Counted from the stretch's first letter, positions 17,646-26,889 are shown. The stretch is DNA of 64,000 nt from an uncultured Acidimicrobiia bacterium (GCA_958295745.1 OY282370.1:2578548-2642547); one strand, 5' to 3'. Numbers and translations are program-made. Notes: generated from the letters alone by a model not told the origin.

Positions 17646-18412
17646 TGAGGTGGAGAGTTCGTACAAGGGTAACTGTCTATCATAGGCACAAGCAGTTCGT
17701 TAACCCTGTTTCTCGTTAGTTCTTTTTCTTTCTCCCAATCAATATCTAATTGAAACCCTGTGATGAGTTCTATCGCAATATGATCGAGGAGTATCAGAGT
17801 TTCATAAAGGCGCAAGGCACGGCTATGGAGAGTATTCGGAGGATTTACTGTTATCTCCAACGTCTCCGGATCAGTATAATATATATTAGTCATTAGAGTT
17901 ATCCTTGATAAATGTATGGTTGATGATTCGCGTTTATATACCTCTTCGATGCCCTCAGGGGATTCGATTTCACGAAACATATATCTGATGTGAGGGAGTT
18001 TTTCTATAGGGCGTCTATTGCTTTCATATTCTACAATGCCTAGCTTTTTATATAGATCATGTTTCTTATCATCTGATATTGGTTCCTTGTCTATGGTTGA
18101 CTTTTCGAGTTGCCAAGCGCGATAGTCGCGGTCTTCATCATTATTAGGCTTTATCATCCAAGCTAGCTTAGCATACAGTTCACAGAGATTACGCACCAGC
18201 TGGCCAGCTTGCTCAGCATAATATTGTTCCTTTTCAAAACCAACTAATAAACAAATAGCTTTCACCTGTCGGATAGTGTGTAAGGTAAACAGACTCATAA
18301 ATCCGAAATGGAGACCATGAGATGGTATTCTAGCCTTCAATAATCTCTTTAGTTCTGAGGCCAGATTGGAGATTAGCTCTGCTGATATTTGGATAGGGGT
18401 AGGAGTATTCAT
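17642..18412 (-). CDS. AT-rich hypothetical protein, DUF5677-like
   Basis: A 256-residue, largely helical protein of unknown function, resembling DUF5677-type proteins in its N-terminal helices (the stretch GQLVRNLCELYAKLAW). Its base composition is strikingly lower in GC than everything around it, with A/T-ending codons throughout (runs of ATA, TAT and AAA), a strong sign of recent transfer. Its 3' end overlaps the methylase stop by three bases in convergent orientation, and its start lies only 12 bases from the end of the downstream dehydrogenase gene. It probably entered with the methylase patch and may be an accessory defence gene. Confidence 0.6.
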   Translation of the reverse strand: MNTPTPIQISAELISNLASELKRLLKARIPSHGLHFGFMSLFTLHTIRQVKAICLLVGFEKEQYYAEQAGQLVRNLCELYAKLAWMIKPNNDEDRDYRAWQLEKSTIDKEPISDDKKHDLYKKLGIVEYESNRRPIEKLPHIRYMFREIESPEGIEEVYKRESSTIHLSRITLMTNIYYTDPETLEITVNPPNTLHSRALRLYETLILLDHIAIELITGFQLDIDWEKEKELTRNRVNELLVPMIDSYPCTNSPPH

Positions 18413-18424
18413 TTGTCGTTGATT

Positions 18425-20905
18425 TCAGGCTCTGATCTTGGCGGTGTAGAAAGGTCTCAGTTGGGCCTGGGCGGGGATGGGTTCGCCGGCTACCTCTATG
18501 TCGTAGGTGCCTGAGTCGATCCATTCTTTGGTGACGCCCTCATCGTGGGTCAGGTAGCCCATGGCCAGGCAGGCGCCGAATGTATGGCCGTACATGCCGG
18601 AGGTGGTGCGGCCCACCATCGTGCCGTTGCGGCGGATCGGCTCGTCGTGGTATGTGATCCGGTCGGGGTCATCGAGCTTGAACTGGACGAGGCGTTTGGT
18701 CGGCACCCCCGCCTCCCGCTGCGCGAGGAGCGCCTCCCTTCCCAGGAACCCGCCCTCCTTGTCCCAGGCGATGGTGAAGCCCAGCCCCGCCTCGATCGGG
18801 GTGTCCTCGTCGGTGATGTCGTGCCCCCAGTGGCGGTAACCGGCTTCGAGCCGCAGGGTGTTCATGGCGTGGTAGCCGGCCGGGCGGACGCCGTATGCCT
18901 TACCTTCCTCCATCAATGCGTCGAACAGCTCCACCGTCCGGTCCCTCGCCGTGTACAGCTCCCAACCCAGCTCACCCACGTAGCTGACCCGCAGCGCCCG
19001 CACGGGGATGCCGGCCACCGTCATCTCCTTCGACCACCCGAACGGGAAGGAGTCGTTGTCGAGCGGGGTGTCGCAGACGGCGCCCAGCAGCTCCCGCGAC
19101 CGCGGCCCCATCACTCCGATGGCGGGCAGTTCCATCGTGATGTCGGTCAGCTCGGCGTCTCGGCCAAGCATCGCTTTCCGCAGGGTGTGGTAGTCCCGGT
19201 TGGCCACTGCAGCCCCGGTGACCACCAGGTACTCCATCTCCCCCGTGCGGGTGACGGTCAGGTCGGCCTCGATTCCTCCTCGGTCGTTGAGCCACTGCGT
19301 ATAGGACACCTTGCCCACCGGTGTGTCCACGTCGGCGCTTCCGATACGGTTCAGGACCGCCATGGAGTCCGGCCCTTTCACCATGAACTTGGCGAACGAG
19401 GAGTGGTCGTACAGCGCCACCCGACGGCGGGTGGCCGCGCATTCCTCGGCCGAGGCCGGGTACCAGTTCTGCTTGCCGTAGGAGTAGCGGTATTCCCGCT
19501 CCATGCCGTCGAGGGCGAACCAGTTGGGCCGTTCCCATCCGGCCACCTCCCCGTACACCGCCCCCATATCGGCCAGCCGGTCGTGGAGGACCGAGCGGTA
19601 GACGTCCCGGGCCGATTCGAACTGGCGGAAGGGCCAGTGCATGGCGTAGAGCAGGCCCAGGCTCTCGGATATGCGTTCCTCCAGGTAGGACTTCTCACCC
19701 TGGAAGGGGAAGACCCGCCGGAGATCCACCGCCGACAGGTCCATCGGGGGGCGCCGCTCGGCGATCCAGTCGGCCAGCACCCAGCCCGCCCCTCCGGCCG
19801 ATTGGATGCCCACCGAGTTGAAGCCGGCGGCCACGAACAGGTCCTCCACCTCGGGGGATTCGCCCAGGTAGTAGACCCCGTCGGGGGTGAAGGCCTCCGG
19901 CCCGTTGAGGAAGAGCTGGATCCCGCACTCCGCCAAGGTGGGTATCCGGTGGATGGACCTCTCGAAGATCGGTCCGATATGATCCCAGTCTTCCTCCAGG
20001 GTGCCGAAGGTGAAGTCGCGGGGCACTTCGTAGCGCCAGATCTTGGCCTGCGGCTCGAAGAAACCGGCCATCAGCTTGCCGGTCTCCTCCTTGAAGTAGG
20101 TGTAGTTGGTGGGGTCCCGCAGGGTGGGCATTCCGGGGGTCATCCCCTCGAGGGGTTCCGTTACCACGTAGAAATGCTCGCAGGGATGGAGGGGCGCGTT
20201 GACCCCGGCGGCGGCGGCCAGCTGCCGGGTCCATATCCCGCAGGCCAGCACCACCGTCTCCGCCTCCACATAGCCCTTTTCGGTCTCGACCCCGACCGCC
20301 GCGCCGTTCTCGACCCGCACCCGATCCACGGCGACCTTCTCCCTGATTACCACACCCCGGTCCCGGGCGCCTTTGGCCAGCGCCATGGTGGTGTCCACCG
20401 GGCTGGTCTGGCCGTCCTGGGGTATGAACACCGCCCCCACCAGGTCGTCGGTGCGAAGCAGCGGCCACATCTCCTTGGCTCGGTCGAGTCCTATGACCTC
20501 CATCTCGACCCCGGCGGTCCGGGCCATCGACATACCTCGCAGGATCTCCTCCCAGCGTTCCTCATCGGATGCCACGGAGATCGAACCGGTGGTGCGGTAG
20601 CCGGTGGCCTGGCCGGTCTCGTCCTCCAGTTCCTCGAAAAGGCGGGTGGTGTAGGTGGCGAGCCGGGTGAGGCTGTAGGTGGACTTGAGCTGGCTCACCA
20701 GCCCGGCCGCATGCCATGTGGTGCCGCCCGTGAGGGTGTTCTGCTCGAGCAGCAGGACGTCGGTGATGCCCCGCCGCGCCAAGTGGTAGGCGATCGAGCA
20801 CCCGACGATGCCGCCTCCCACGACCACCGCCTGCACCCGGTCCGGGAGCCCCCCCGAGGTGTAGTGCGCCTCGGGTATCTCGACGGCGGGGGAGAGGGTG
20901 GTCAT
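18425..20905 (-). CDS. Dimethylglycine/sarcosine dehydrogenase-like FAD protein with GcvT domain
   Basis: An 826-residue flavoenzyme. The N-terminal half is a DAO-type FAD domain with the dinucleotide motif GGGIVGCSIAYH (about 30-41) and TTWHAAG at 62-68, whose His is the covalent-flavin position in this family. The C-terminal half is a folate-binding GCV_T plus GCV_T_C module, including the motif GYRHWGHDI. Family members oxidatively N-demethylate dimethylglycine or sarcosine and pass the one-carbon unit to tetrahydrofolate. It is the last gene of a three-gene operon, 18 bases after alanine dehydrogenase. Choice between dimethylglycine and sarcosine is not resolvable here. Confidence 0.88.
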   Translation of the reverse strand: MTTLSPAVEIPEAHYTSGGLPDRVQAVVVGGGIVGCSIAYHLARRGITDVLLLEQNTLTGGTTWHAAGLVSQLKSTYSLTRLATYTTRLFEELEDETGQATGYRTTGSISVASDEERWEEILRGMSMARTAGVEMEVIGLDRAKEMWPLLRTDDLVGAVFIPQDGQTSPVDTTMALAKGARDRGVVIREKVAVDRVRVENGAAVGVETEKGYVEAETVVLACGIWTRQLAAAAGVNAPLHPCEHFYVVTEPLEGMTPGMPTLRDPTNYTYFKEETGKLMAGFFEPQAKIWRYEVPRDFTFGTLEEDWDHIGPIFERSIHRIPTLAECGIQLFLNGPEAFTPDGVYYLGESPEVEDLFVAAGFNSVGIQSAGGAGWVLADWIAERRPPMDLSAVDLRRVFPFQGEKSYLEERISESLGLLYAMHWPFRQFESARDVYRSVLHDRLADMGAVYGEVAGWERPNWFALDGMEREYRYSYGKQNWYPASAEECAATRRRVALYDHSSFAKFMVKGPDSMAVLNRIGSADVDTPVGKVSYTQWLNDRGGIEADLTVTRTGEMEYLVVTGAAVANRDYHTLRKAMLGRDAELTDITMELPAIGVMGPRSRELLGAVCDTPLDNDSFPFGWSKEMTVAGIPVRALRVSYVGELGWELYTARDRTVELFDALMEEGKAYGVRPAGYHAMNTLRLEAGYRHWGHDITDEDTPIEAGLGFTIAWDKEGGFLGREALLAQREAGVPTKRLVQFKLDDPDRITYHDEPIRRNGTMVGRTTSGMYGHTFGACLAMGYLTHDEGVTKEWIDSGTYDIEVAGEPIPAQAQLRPFYTAKIRA

Positions 20906-20923
20906 GGCTGCCCGCGCGGGATC

Positions 20924-22009
20924 TCACCCCTCCAAGGCGGCCCGGACGGTTTCGTTGACGATCCGCCCGTTCCGGGTGTTCACGCCCTGCGCCAGTTCCG
21001 GGCTGCGTTCGACGGCGCGGTCGATGCCTAGGTCGGCGACGAGCCTCAGGTAGGGAAGGGTGGCGTTGGCCAAGGCGTAGGTAGAGGTGCGGGGCACCGC
21101 AGCCGGTATGTTGCCGACCGCATAATGCACCACTCCGTCCAGCACGTAGGTGGGGTCCGAATGGCGGGTCTCGCGGGAGGTTTCGAAGCATCCCCCCTGG
21201 TCGATTGCTATGTCCACCACCACCGAGCCGGGTTTCATGCCCTCTATGTCCTCGGCGGTGAGGACGCGCGGCGCTTTGGCGCCGGGCAGCAGCACCGCCC
21301 CGATCACCAGGTCGGCTTCCATCGCCGCCCTCCGAACGTCGGCCCGGTGCGCCGCCAAGGTGGTGACCGCCCCCCGGTAGATACGGTCCAGGCGGCGGAG
21401 CGGGGCCGGGTTCAGGTCGAACACCGTTACGTCGGCGCCGAGGCCCGCCGTCATCTGGACGGCGTTTGCGCCGGCGGTTCCTCCGCCTATGACCACCACC
21501 TTGGCCGGCGCCACCCCCGGGACCCCGCCGAGCAGCACCCCCCTCCCGCCGCCGGATCTCTCCAGGAATCGGGCGCCTACCTGGGCCGACATGCGACCCG
21601 CCACCTCCGACATAGGGGCGAGTAGGGGCAGGGTTCTGTCGGGGCGCTGCACCGTCTCGAATGCCACCGAGGTGGTGCCGGCCCGGCAGAGGGATTCGGC
21701 GACGGCCGGGTAGGCGGCCAGGTGCAGGAATGTCATCAGTATCTGGCCGTCGGACAGGTAGGCCAGCTCGCTGCTCTGCGGTTCCTTGACCTTGATCATC
21801 AGGTCCGCCTCCGCCCAGACGCGGCGGGCCTCATCGACGATGGAGGCGCCGGACGCGGCGTATTCGTCGTCGATGATGAACGAGCCCCGGCCTGCTCCGG
21901 TTTCGATGAGCATCGTGTGGCCGCCTTCGGTCAGGGCCTGGACGCCGGCCGGGGTGACGGCCACCCTGCCCTCGTCCGCCTTGGTTTCCGTAACGACCCC
22001 GATCTTCAT
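20924..22009 (-). CDS. ald: Alanine dehydrogenase
   Basis: A 361-residue NAD-dependent alanine dehydrogenase, converting L-alanine to pyruvate and ammonia. It has the usual length and the conserved substrate residues Arg15 (DEGRVAVTP), Lys75 (KVKEP) and His96 (FLHLAAY). The NAD motif GGGTAGANAVQMTAG follows near residue 174. The ATG start lies 13 bases after the aminotransferase stop and the gene is followed 18 bases later by the dimethylglycine-type dehydrogenase. In this context it could regenerate pyruvate for the aminotransferase, or remove the alanine that enzyme makes. Confidence 0.93.
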   Translation of the reverse strand: MKIGVVTETKADEGRVAVTPAGVQALTEGGHTMLIETGAGRGSFIIDDEYAASGASIVDEARRVWAEADLMIKVKEPQSSELAYLSDGQILMTFLHLAAYPAVAESLCRAGTTSVAFETVQRPDRTLPLLAPMSEVAGRMSAQVGARFLERSGGGRGVLLGGVPGVAPAKVVVIGGGTAGANAVQMTAGLGADVTVFDLNPAPLRRLDRIYRGAVTTLAAHRADVRRAAMEADLVIGAVLLPGAKAPRVLTAEDIEGMKPGSVVVDIAIDQGGCFETSRETRHSDPTYVLDGVVHYAVGNIPAAVPRTSTYALANATLPYLRLVADLGIDRAVERSPELAQGVNTRNGRIVNETVRAALEG

Positions 22010-22022
22010 ACGTACGTCCTCA

Positions 22023-23369
22023 TCACCGGGCTTCCTCCATCTTGCCGGCGGCGGCTACCTTGTCCAGGACTCGGGATATCCGTTCGACCATGTCGTCCAG
22101 CTCTTCGGGGCCGGCTATCAGCGGAGGCGAGATCATGATCTTCGCTCCACCCCGGTCGTCCACGCGCAGGTGCAGTCTTGCTTCGAGGGCCAGCCGCGGG
22201 AGTATCTCCTTGACCATGCGGGTCGATTCCTCGTCGGTGTAGTTCCGCCCGGCCCGGCGGCTGTGTCCGAGCGCCAAGGCGTAGAAGTAACCGGTTCCCC
22301 GCATATCCATGACCACATCGTGGGCTTCCCTGAGGTCGTGGAGACTCGCCCGCAGCGTATCCCCGTACCGGGCTACGTTCTCGACCACTTTCTCGTCCTG
22401 CATGGCGGTGAGGTTGGCGACGGAGGCCGCCATGACCACCGGATGCCCGCCCCAGGTGGCCCCGTGGATGAAACCGGCGGCCGGGGAGTCGAGCACCCGG
22501 TCGACCAGTGGACGGCGGACGAGCATCCCCCCGATAGGTGCGTAACCGGAGGTGGCGCCCTTGGCGAAGGTGATCAGGTCCGGCTCGGCGCCTACGAGCT
22601 CCGATCCGAACCACGTACCGAGCCGGCCGAAGGCGTTGATCACCTCGTCGGCCGCCAGGAGCACCCCGTACCTGTCGCAGATGCGGCGCAGCTCCGGCCA
22701 ATAACCATCGGGAGGGACGATGGCGCCGCCCCCGTTCTGGACAGGCTCTGCGATCACCATCCCCACCTGGTCGGGTCCTTGGCGCAGGATTTCCTCCTCC
22801 ACGAGCCGGGCGCAGGCCGCTCCATCGGTATATCCGAGGGTGTTGGGCACCTTGCTGAAGCCCGGCAGCAAAGGGAGGAAGGGCGCCCGTATATCTTCGA
22901 GGCCGGTCGCCGACAGGGCGCCCATGGTGGTCCCGTGGTAGGAGTTGATCCTGGAGATGACCTTGGTGCGGCCCGGATTGCCCCGGGCGGTGTGGTACTG
23001 GCGGGCGAACTTGATGGCCGACTCGACGGCTTCGGAACCGGAACTCACGAAGAAAACCGCGTCGAGGTCGGCGGGCGCCAGATCGGAGATCAACCTGGCC
23101 GCTTCGACGGCCACCGGGTTGGTGGCCGACCATGACGGAATGTACGCCAGCTGTTCGGCCTGGCGGCCCATCTCTTTGGCGATGTCCGCCCGGCCATGAC
23201 CGATCTGAACCACGAACAGCCCGGCCAAGGCGTCTAGATACCGCTTCCCGGAATCATCCCAGAGATAGCAGCCTTCGCCCTTGGTGAACAAGGTGATCGG
23301 CCCTTCGCGCCAGGATCGGGCCCCGGTGAAATGCAGCAGCAGATGTTTGAGGTCGGATGGAGGCTTCAT
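22023..23369 (-). CDS. Class III aminotransferase (omega-amino acid:pyruvate type)
   Basis: A 448-residue PLP-dependent aminotransferase of subgroup II/class III. It has SSGSEAVESAIK (109-120) for phosphate binding, the SYHGTT motif (143-148), Asp241 in ADEVINAFGR and the Schiff-base Lys270 in FAKGATSGYAPIG. Related enzymes move amino groups from beta-alanine, taurine, polyamines or similar amines to pyruvate, giving alanine. As the first gene of an operon with alanine dehydrogenase, it suggests a cycle: amine plus pyruvate gives alanine, which Ald oxidises back to pyruvate and ammonia. The donor is not identifiable from sequence. Confidence 0.9.
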   Translation of the reverse strand: MKPPSDLKHLLLHFTGARSWREGPITLFTKGEGCYLWDDSGKRYLDALAGLFVVQIGHGRADIAKEMGRQAEQLAYIPSWSATNPVAVEAARLISDLAPADLDAVFFVSSGSEAVESAIKFARQYHTARGNPGRTKVISRINSYHGTTMGALSATGLEDIRAPFLPLLPGFSKVPNTLGYTDGAACARLVEEEILRQGPDQVGMVIAEPVQNGGGAIVPPDGYWPELRRICDRYGVLLAADEVINAFGRLGTWFGSELVGAEPDLITFAKGATSGYAPIGGMLVRRPLVDRVLDSPAAGFIHGATWGGHPVVMAASVANLTAMQDEKVVENVARYGDTLRASLHDLREAHDVVMDMRGTGYFYALALGHSRRAGRNYTDEESTRMVKEILPRLALEARLHLRVDDRGGAKIMISPPLIAGPEELDDMVERISRVLDKVAAAGKMEEAR

Positions 23370-24214
23370 GCAGGTGTCAATCTAACACCACTGCGCCCCG
23401 ATATGAGGGAGTCCGGCATGAGGAAGCACCGACTCCGGGGCCGAAGACGGCCGGTACGGCAACATGGCCGACGTCTGGCGGGGGCCGGGTCGCGGTGTGC
23501 GGTTATGGGGCGGCTGCGGCAGGCGCTGATCCGGCGGTAAAACGTCTGTTCTGAGACCTGCTTCGCACCGAAGATACCGAAGATACTTCTCTACGAAACC
23601 CGTGAAATGCCGCTCTTGGTCGAGGAAACGGTGGATGACGCGCCCCCGGCAGAGGGCAGGTTCGCCGCGACCGTTCAGGTATTTGGGTTGGAACTTCTCC
23701 AAGAAACTTACGGAAGGACAAGTGAACTCTCGGCCGGATTCTCGATGGATACCGAGACGGACCCGCGTTTTTCGCGTTCTCCGCCCGAAACCGCCGGCTT
23801 CGCCGGGCCCTGCCCCCGCCGCCACCATCCACCCTCTTCGGGCCGCCGCGGGCGCGTTCACCCGGGCCGGACCCGTATGTCTCAGCACAGCTAGGTTGCC
23901 CGCCTTCATGGATTACCCGCTGCGGAAAGTCTCCGGCAGGCTCCGCAAGGCAAGCGGATGGATCACCGCAGTCCGGAACGACGGTTACCTTTTGTGTTGT
24001 TCTACAACCTATACAGTATATCGTAGATGTGACAGAAGGTCAATACCTTCGTTTCCTAGCCTGCCTGCCCCGCCGGAGGCGCCTACTATCTAGAGGGGCA
24101 GTTCCTAGGCAGGTAACCCTTGATGTCCACATCAAACACCCCTTCACCACCCCAGAACACGCCGACCGCGAGAGACGGCATCCCGCCCGCCCGGCGGCGG
24201 AGCTGACGATTTCG
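23370..24214. other. Long intergenic region, no supportable gene
   Basis: About 840 bases upstream of both the aminotransferase operon and aat. Overlapping open frames on both strands look like GC-rich noise. Two things stand out: 15 bases, GTTTTTCGCGTTCTC, at 23767-23781 that also occur near the right end of the 55.8/60.7-kb repeats, and an AT-richer stretch at 23990-24045 with near-palindrome TACAGTATATCGTA that could be a promoter or operator. Confidence 0.5.
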
Positions 24215-24880
24215 ATGCCCGACGTCGATCCTTCCGTCCGCCGGCGGTTCCCGTCGGCTGCCGCCCCCTCACCCGAAGGGGTGGTGGCGGTGGGCGGCGA
24301 CCTCCATCCGGACACGCTCCTGGCCGCCTACCGGGCCGGGGCCTTCCCGATGCCGGTGGACGAGCGGTCTCCGATGGTCTGGTGGTCGCCCGACCCGCGG
24401 GCCGTCATCCCGCCCCGTCGGTTCACGCCGTCCCGGTCTCTCCGCCGCTCTATCCGCCGCTACCGGACGACCACGAACCGGTCGTTCCGGGAAGTGGTGG
24501 AGGGCTGCGCCGACCCGGCCCGCCCCCACGGCTGGATCAACCCGGAGATAGCCGACGCCTATGTCCGCCTCCATGAGATGGGATCGGCCCACTCGGTGGA
24601 GGTCTGGGACGAAGAGGGTCGGCTGGCGGGCGGTCTGTACGGCGTGTCCATCGGTGCGTTCTTCGCCGGTGAGTCGATGTTCCACCGCGCCCGTGATGCT
24701 TCCAAGGTGGCGGTGGCGCGAATCGTGGAGCTGCTCGAACCCTGCGAGAAAGCGGTCTTCGACGTGCAATGGGCCACCCCTCATCTGGTGTCGCTCGGGG
24801 CGGTGGAGATCGAGCGGAGCGAATATCTGCGCCTGGTAGAGGCCGCGGTGGAGTCGCCGGGCCCTTTCGGGGAAGGGTGA
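24215..24880 (+). CDS. aat: Leucyl/phenylalanyl-tRNA--protein transferase
   Basis: A 221-residue Aat enzyme, which attaches Leu or Phe from aminoacyl-tRNA to N-terminal Arg/Lys of proteins and so feeds the N-degron pathway. Family hallmarks are FPSAAAPSPEGVVAVGGDL near the start, AYRAGAFPMP, MVWWSPDPRAVIPP, RPHGWINPEIADAY, AHSVEVWDEEGRLAGGLYG and the GAFFAGESMFHRARDASKVA block. I chose the ATG at 24215; an upstream in-frame extension to 24029 has no family similarity. Aat implies a ClpS/Clp protease partner elsewhere on the chromosome. The small membrane protein downstream may be co-transcribed. Confidence 0.93.
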   Translation: MPDVDPSVRRRFPSAAAPSPEGVVAVGGDLHPDTLLAAYRAGAFPMPVDERSPMVWWSPDPRAVIPPRRFTPSRSLRRSIRRYRTTTNRSFREVVEGCADPARPHGWINPEIADAYVRLHEMGSAHSVEVWDEEGRLAGGLYGVSIGAFFAGESMFHRARDASKVAVARIVELLEPCEKAVFDVQWATPHLVSLGAVEIERSEYLRLVEAAVESPGPFGEG

Positions 24881-24943
24881 TAAGATTACTTGACAGGGAG
24901 ACCGGCCGGGGGACGGGGATCGCAGGTTTAGGGAAAGGCTCTG

Positions 24944-25222
24944 ATGTCCGAACAAGCCCATCCAACGGGGCATGCGGGACAAGGCGGAACCGCCGGACTC
25001 GGCGACGGCGAAGAGAACACGGACCTCGCCGTCGGCATGGCGGTGGCGAAGGGCGCCTTGGCCGGAATACCGATCATGTTGGTGTTCATCAGCGCCGCCG
25101 TATGGCTGATCACCGACCAGAGTGCGGCGGTTTCGATCGTCACCGCCATGCTCCCGGGGGTGCTGTTCGGGGCCTTCGGGGGCGGTTTCCTGGGGATCCT
25201 GAGAGCCATGGGGCACCACTGA
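24944..25222 (+). CDS. Small two-segment membrane protein
   Basis: A 92-residue protein. Residues 1-35 are hydrophilic with a Gly/His-rich N-terminus. Two hydrophobic segments follow, about 37-57 (ALAGIPIMLVFISAAVWLI) and 65-87 (IVTAMLPGVLFGAFGGGFLG). It begins with an ATG preceded by GGGAAAGG. No family is recognised. It lies 63 bases after aat on the same strand and converges with the STAS gene. Confidence 0.6.
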   Translation: MSEQAHPTGHAGQGGTAGLGDGEENTDLAVGMAVAKGALAGIPIMLVFISAAVWLITDQSAAVSIVTAMLPGVLFGAFGGGFLGILRAMGHH

Positions 25223-25274
25223 AAACCACCGAAGTCACCGCGGGGCGCCCTGCGTCCGATCCGGCGGGATCAGG

Positions 25275-25301
25275 GGCCGGTTTGCCCCCGGTCGACCGGC
25301 C
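25275..25301. terminator. Candidate bidirectional terminator
   Basis: Perfect 7-bp stem, GGCCGGT with ACCGGCC, around a 13-base loop in the 88-base gap between two convergent genes (25222 and 25311). CCCTTTAA follows on the plus strand. Position supports shared termination; the T-run is short. Confidence 0.4.
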
Positions 25302-25310
25302 GGCATCCCT

Positions 25311-25646
25311 TTAAGCGAAGCTCGCTATGGCCGCCTCTCGAGAGTCGTGTATATCCATGATCTGGCCGAACCCGCTGAGCTGAAAGACCTGCTCCACTGT
25401 TTCTGACATCGAACAGAGCGCGAAGTTAGATTCCGCGCGGCGGATTTCTTTGGCTACCAGCAGGACGATTCTGAGGCCGGCGCTGCTGATGTATTCGAGT
25501 CCTTCCAGGTCCAGGACGATGTTTTTGTCCTCGGATGTGATCGCCTTGTTTATCTGGTCGTGAAACCGGTGGGCGTTGGAGCCGTCAATCCGGCCCTCGG
25601 TGCTGAGAACCAGTATGCCGTCGCTCCGCTCGGGTGTTACTTGCAC
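25311..25646 (-). CDS. STAS-domain anti-sigma factor antagonist (paralog 1)
   Basis: A 111-residue stand-alone STAS protein of the SpoIIAA/RsbV type. The phosphorylatable serine is in YISSAGLR (Ser54/Ser55), with the family DGSNAHRF and LSGFGQIMDI segments around it. The GTG at 25646 has AGGAGG at good spacing. It starts 34 bases after the ammonium transporter stop, so the two are probably one transcript. It is clearly paralogous to the STAS protein at 32228-32566, sharing the EGRIDGSNA block and YISSAGLR at identical residue numbers. Dephospho-STAS would bind the HATPase encoded at 30540 and release a sigma factor or other partner. Confidence 0.88.
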   Translation of the reverse strand: MQVTPERSDGILVLSTEGRIDGSNAHRFHDQINKAITSEDKNIVLDLEGLEYISSAGLRIVLLVAKEIRRAESNFALCSMSETVEQVFQLSGFGQIMDIHDSREAAIASFA

Positions 25647-25680
25647 TGTGAACCTCCTATGGTCTGGGAGCAGCTTGGGT

Positions 25681-26889
25681 CTACATGTAGTCGTAGGCGC
25701 GTTCTCCGTGTGTGGCCAGATCGAGGCCCACCATCTCGTCTTCTTCGTCGACCCGCATACCCCGTGTGAACCGGTTGGCGGCCTTGACGATGAGGTAGGT
25801 GAAGCCGACCGACCAGGCTACGGTCACCAGGATACCGAGCTGCTGCAAGCCGAATTGGAGGCCGTTGTGGGCGGCCACTATGCCCTCTCCGCCTCCTCCG
25901 CTGACGGCCATGAATGGAAGCAGCACCATTCCAAGAGCAGCCCCCATGGCGTGGACCGCGAAGACTCCCATCGAGTCGTCGATCTTCCATTTGTGCTTGA
26001 CCACACCGATCATGTAGAAACACAGCATCGCCCCGAACACACCCGTCGCCAGACCGCTGACCGGGCCGATGAACCCGGCGGCCGGGGTCACCGCGGTCAG
26101 ACCAACGATCGCGCCGGTGACGGTGCCTGCCAGCGAAAACTTGCGGGTCTTGCGCCATTCGAGGAAAGACCACATCACTGCGCCGGCCGAGGCGGCTATA
26201 TGCGTCACCAGGAGGGTCATAGCCGTCCTGCTGTCGGTCGTCAGATGCATAGCGCTGGTGTAGGCGAGCCAACCAATCCACATGATCCCGGCGCCGGCCG
26301 CAGACAGGCCGGGGTTGTGAGGAGGCAGGATTTCCTTGCGCGGTCCGATCATGGAGGCGATGACCAGCGCCGACACCCCGGCGCTCACATGAACGGTCAG
26401 CCCGCCTGCGTGGTCCATGACACCGAGGGAGTTCAGCCATCCCTCGTCATCCATGATCCAGTGGGTGAGGGGAACGTAGACCAAGATCAGCCAGGCGCCG
26501 CTGAAGATGAGCATGGCCGAGAACTTGATCCGTTCCGCGTAAGCGCCGACGATGAGGGCGGTGGCGAACACCGCCGCCGCCATATGGAATACGGCGAAGA
26601 GCGACTCGGGGATGGTCATGTGGATCGGTTCCCGGTGCAAACCCTCGAATATGACTGATCCCAAGCCGCCGATGAGCCCGGCTTGGCTGTCGCCGAAGGC
26701 CAAGGTGTAGCCGATGATCATCCACAGCATGCTGACCAGTGCGGCCACGGACACACACTGCATCACCACCGAGAGCGCCGATTTGGCCCGCACCTGACCG
26801 GAGTAGAACATAGCCAGGCCCGGCACGGTCATGAACAGGACCAGGGCCGTCGCGGCCATCAACCAAGCGGTGGCGCCGGTGTCCAACAT
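25681..26889 (-). CDS. amt: Ammonium transporter (Amt family)
   Basis: A 402-residue membrane protein with eleven predicted segments, conducting ammonium/ammonia. The pore twin-histidines are visible as His167 (in GLTVHVSAG) and His313 (in AVHAMGAALG), and the structural Asp159 precedes GG. A strong AAGGAGG precedes the ATG at 26889. Amt genes usually pair with a PII regulator (glnK), but here the next gene is a STAS protein, and upstream lies a histidine kinase operon. There is no N-terminal signal extension, and no C-terminal kinase domain of the kind some sensor-type Amts carry. Confidence 0.92.
   Translation of the reverse strand: MLDTGATAWLMAATALVLFMTVPGLAMFYSGQVRAKSALSVVMQCVSVAALVSMLWMIIGYTLAFGDSQAGLIGGLGSVIFEGLHREPIHMTIPESLFAVFHMAAAVFATALIVGAYAERIKFSAMLIFSGAWLILVYVPLTHWIMDDEGWLNSLGVMDHAGGLTVHVSAGVSALVIASMIGPRKEILPPHNPGLSAAGAGIMWIGWLAYTSAMHLTTDSRTAMTLLVTHIAASAGAVMWSFLEWRKTRKFSLAGTVTGAIVGLTAVTPAAGFIGPVSGLATGVFGAMLCFYMIGVVKHKWKIDDSMGVFAVHAMGAALGMVLLPFMAVSGGGGEGIVAAHNGLQFGLQQLGILVTVAWSVGFTYLIVKAANRFTRGMRVDEEDEMVGLDLATHGERAYDYM

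Noticed and set aside
18545-21031. An 828-codon plus-strand open frame opposite the dehydrogenase gene
   Set aside because: Same antisense effect; the minus strand encodes an unmistakable FAD/GcvT enzyme with complete motifs.
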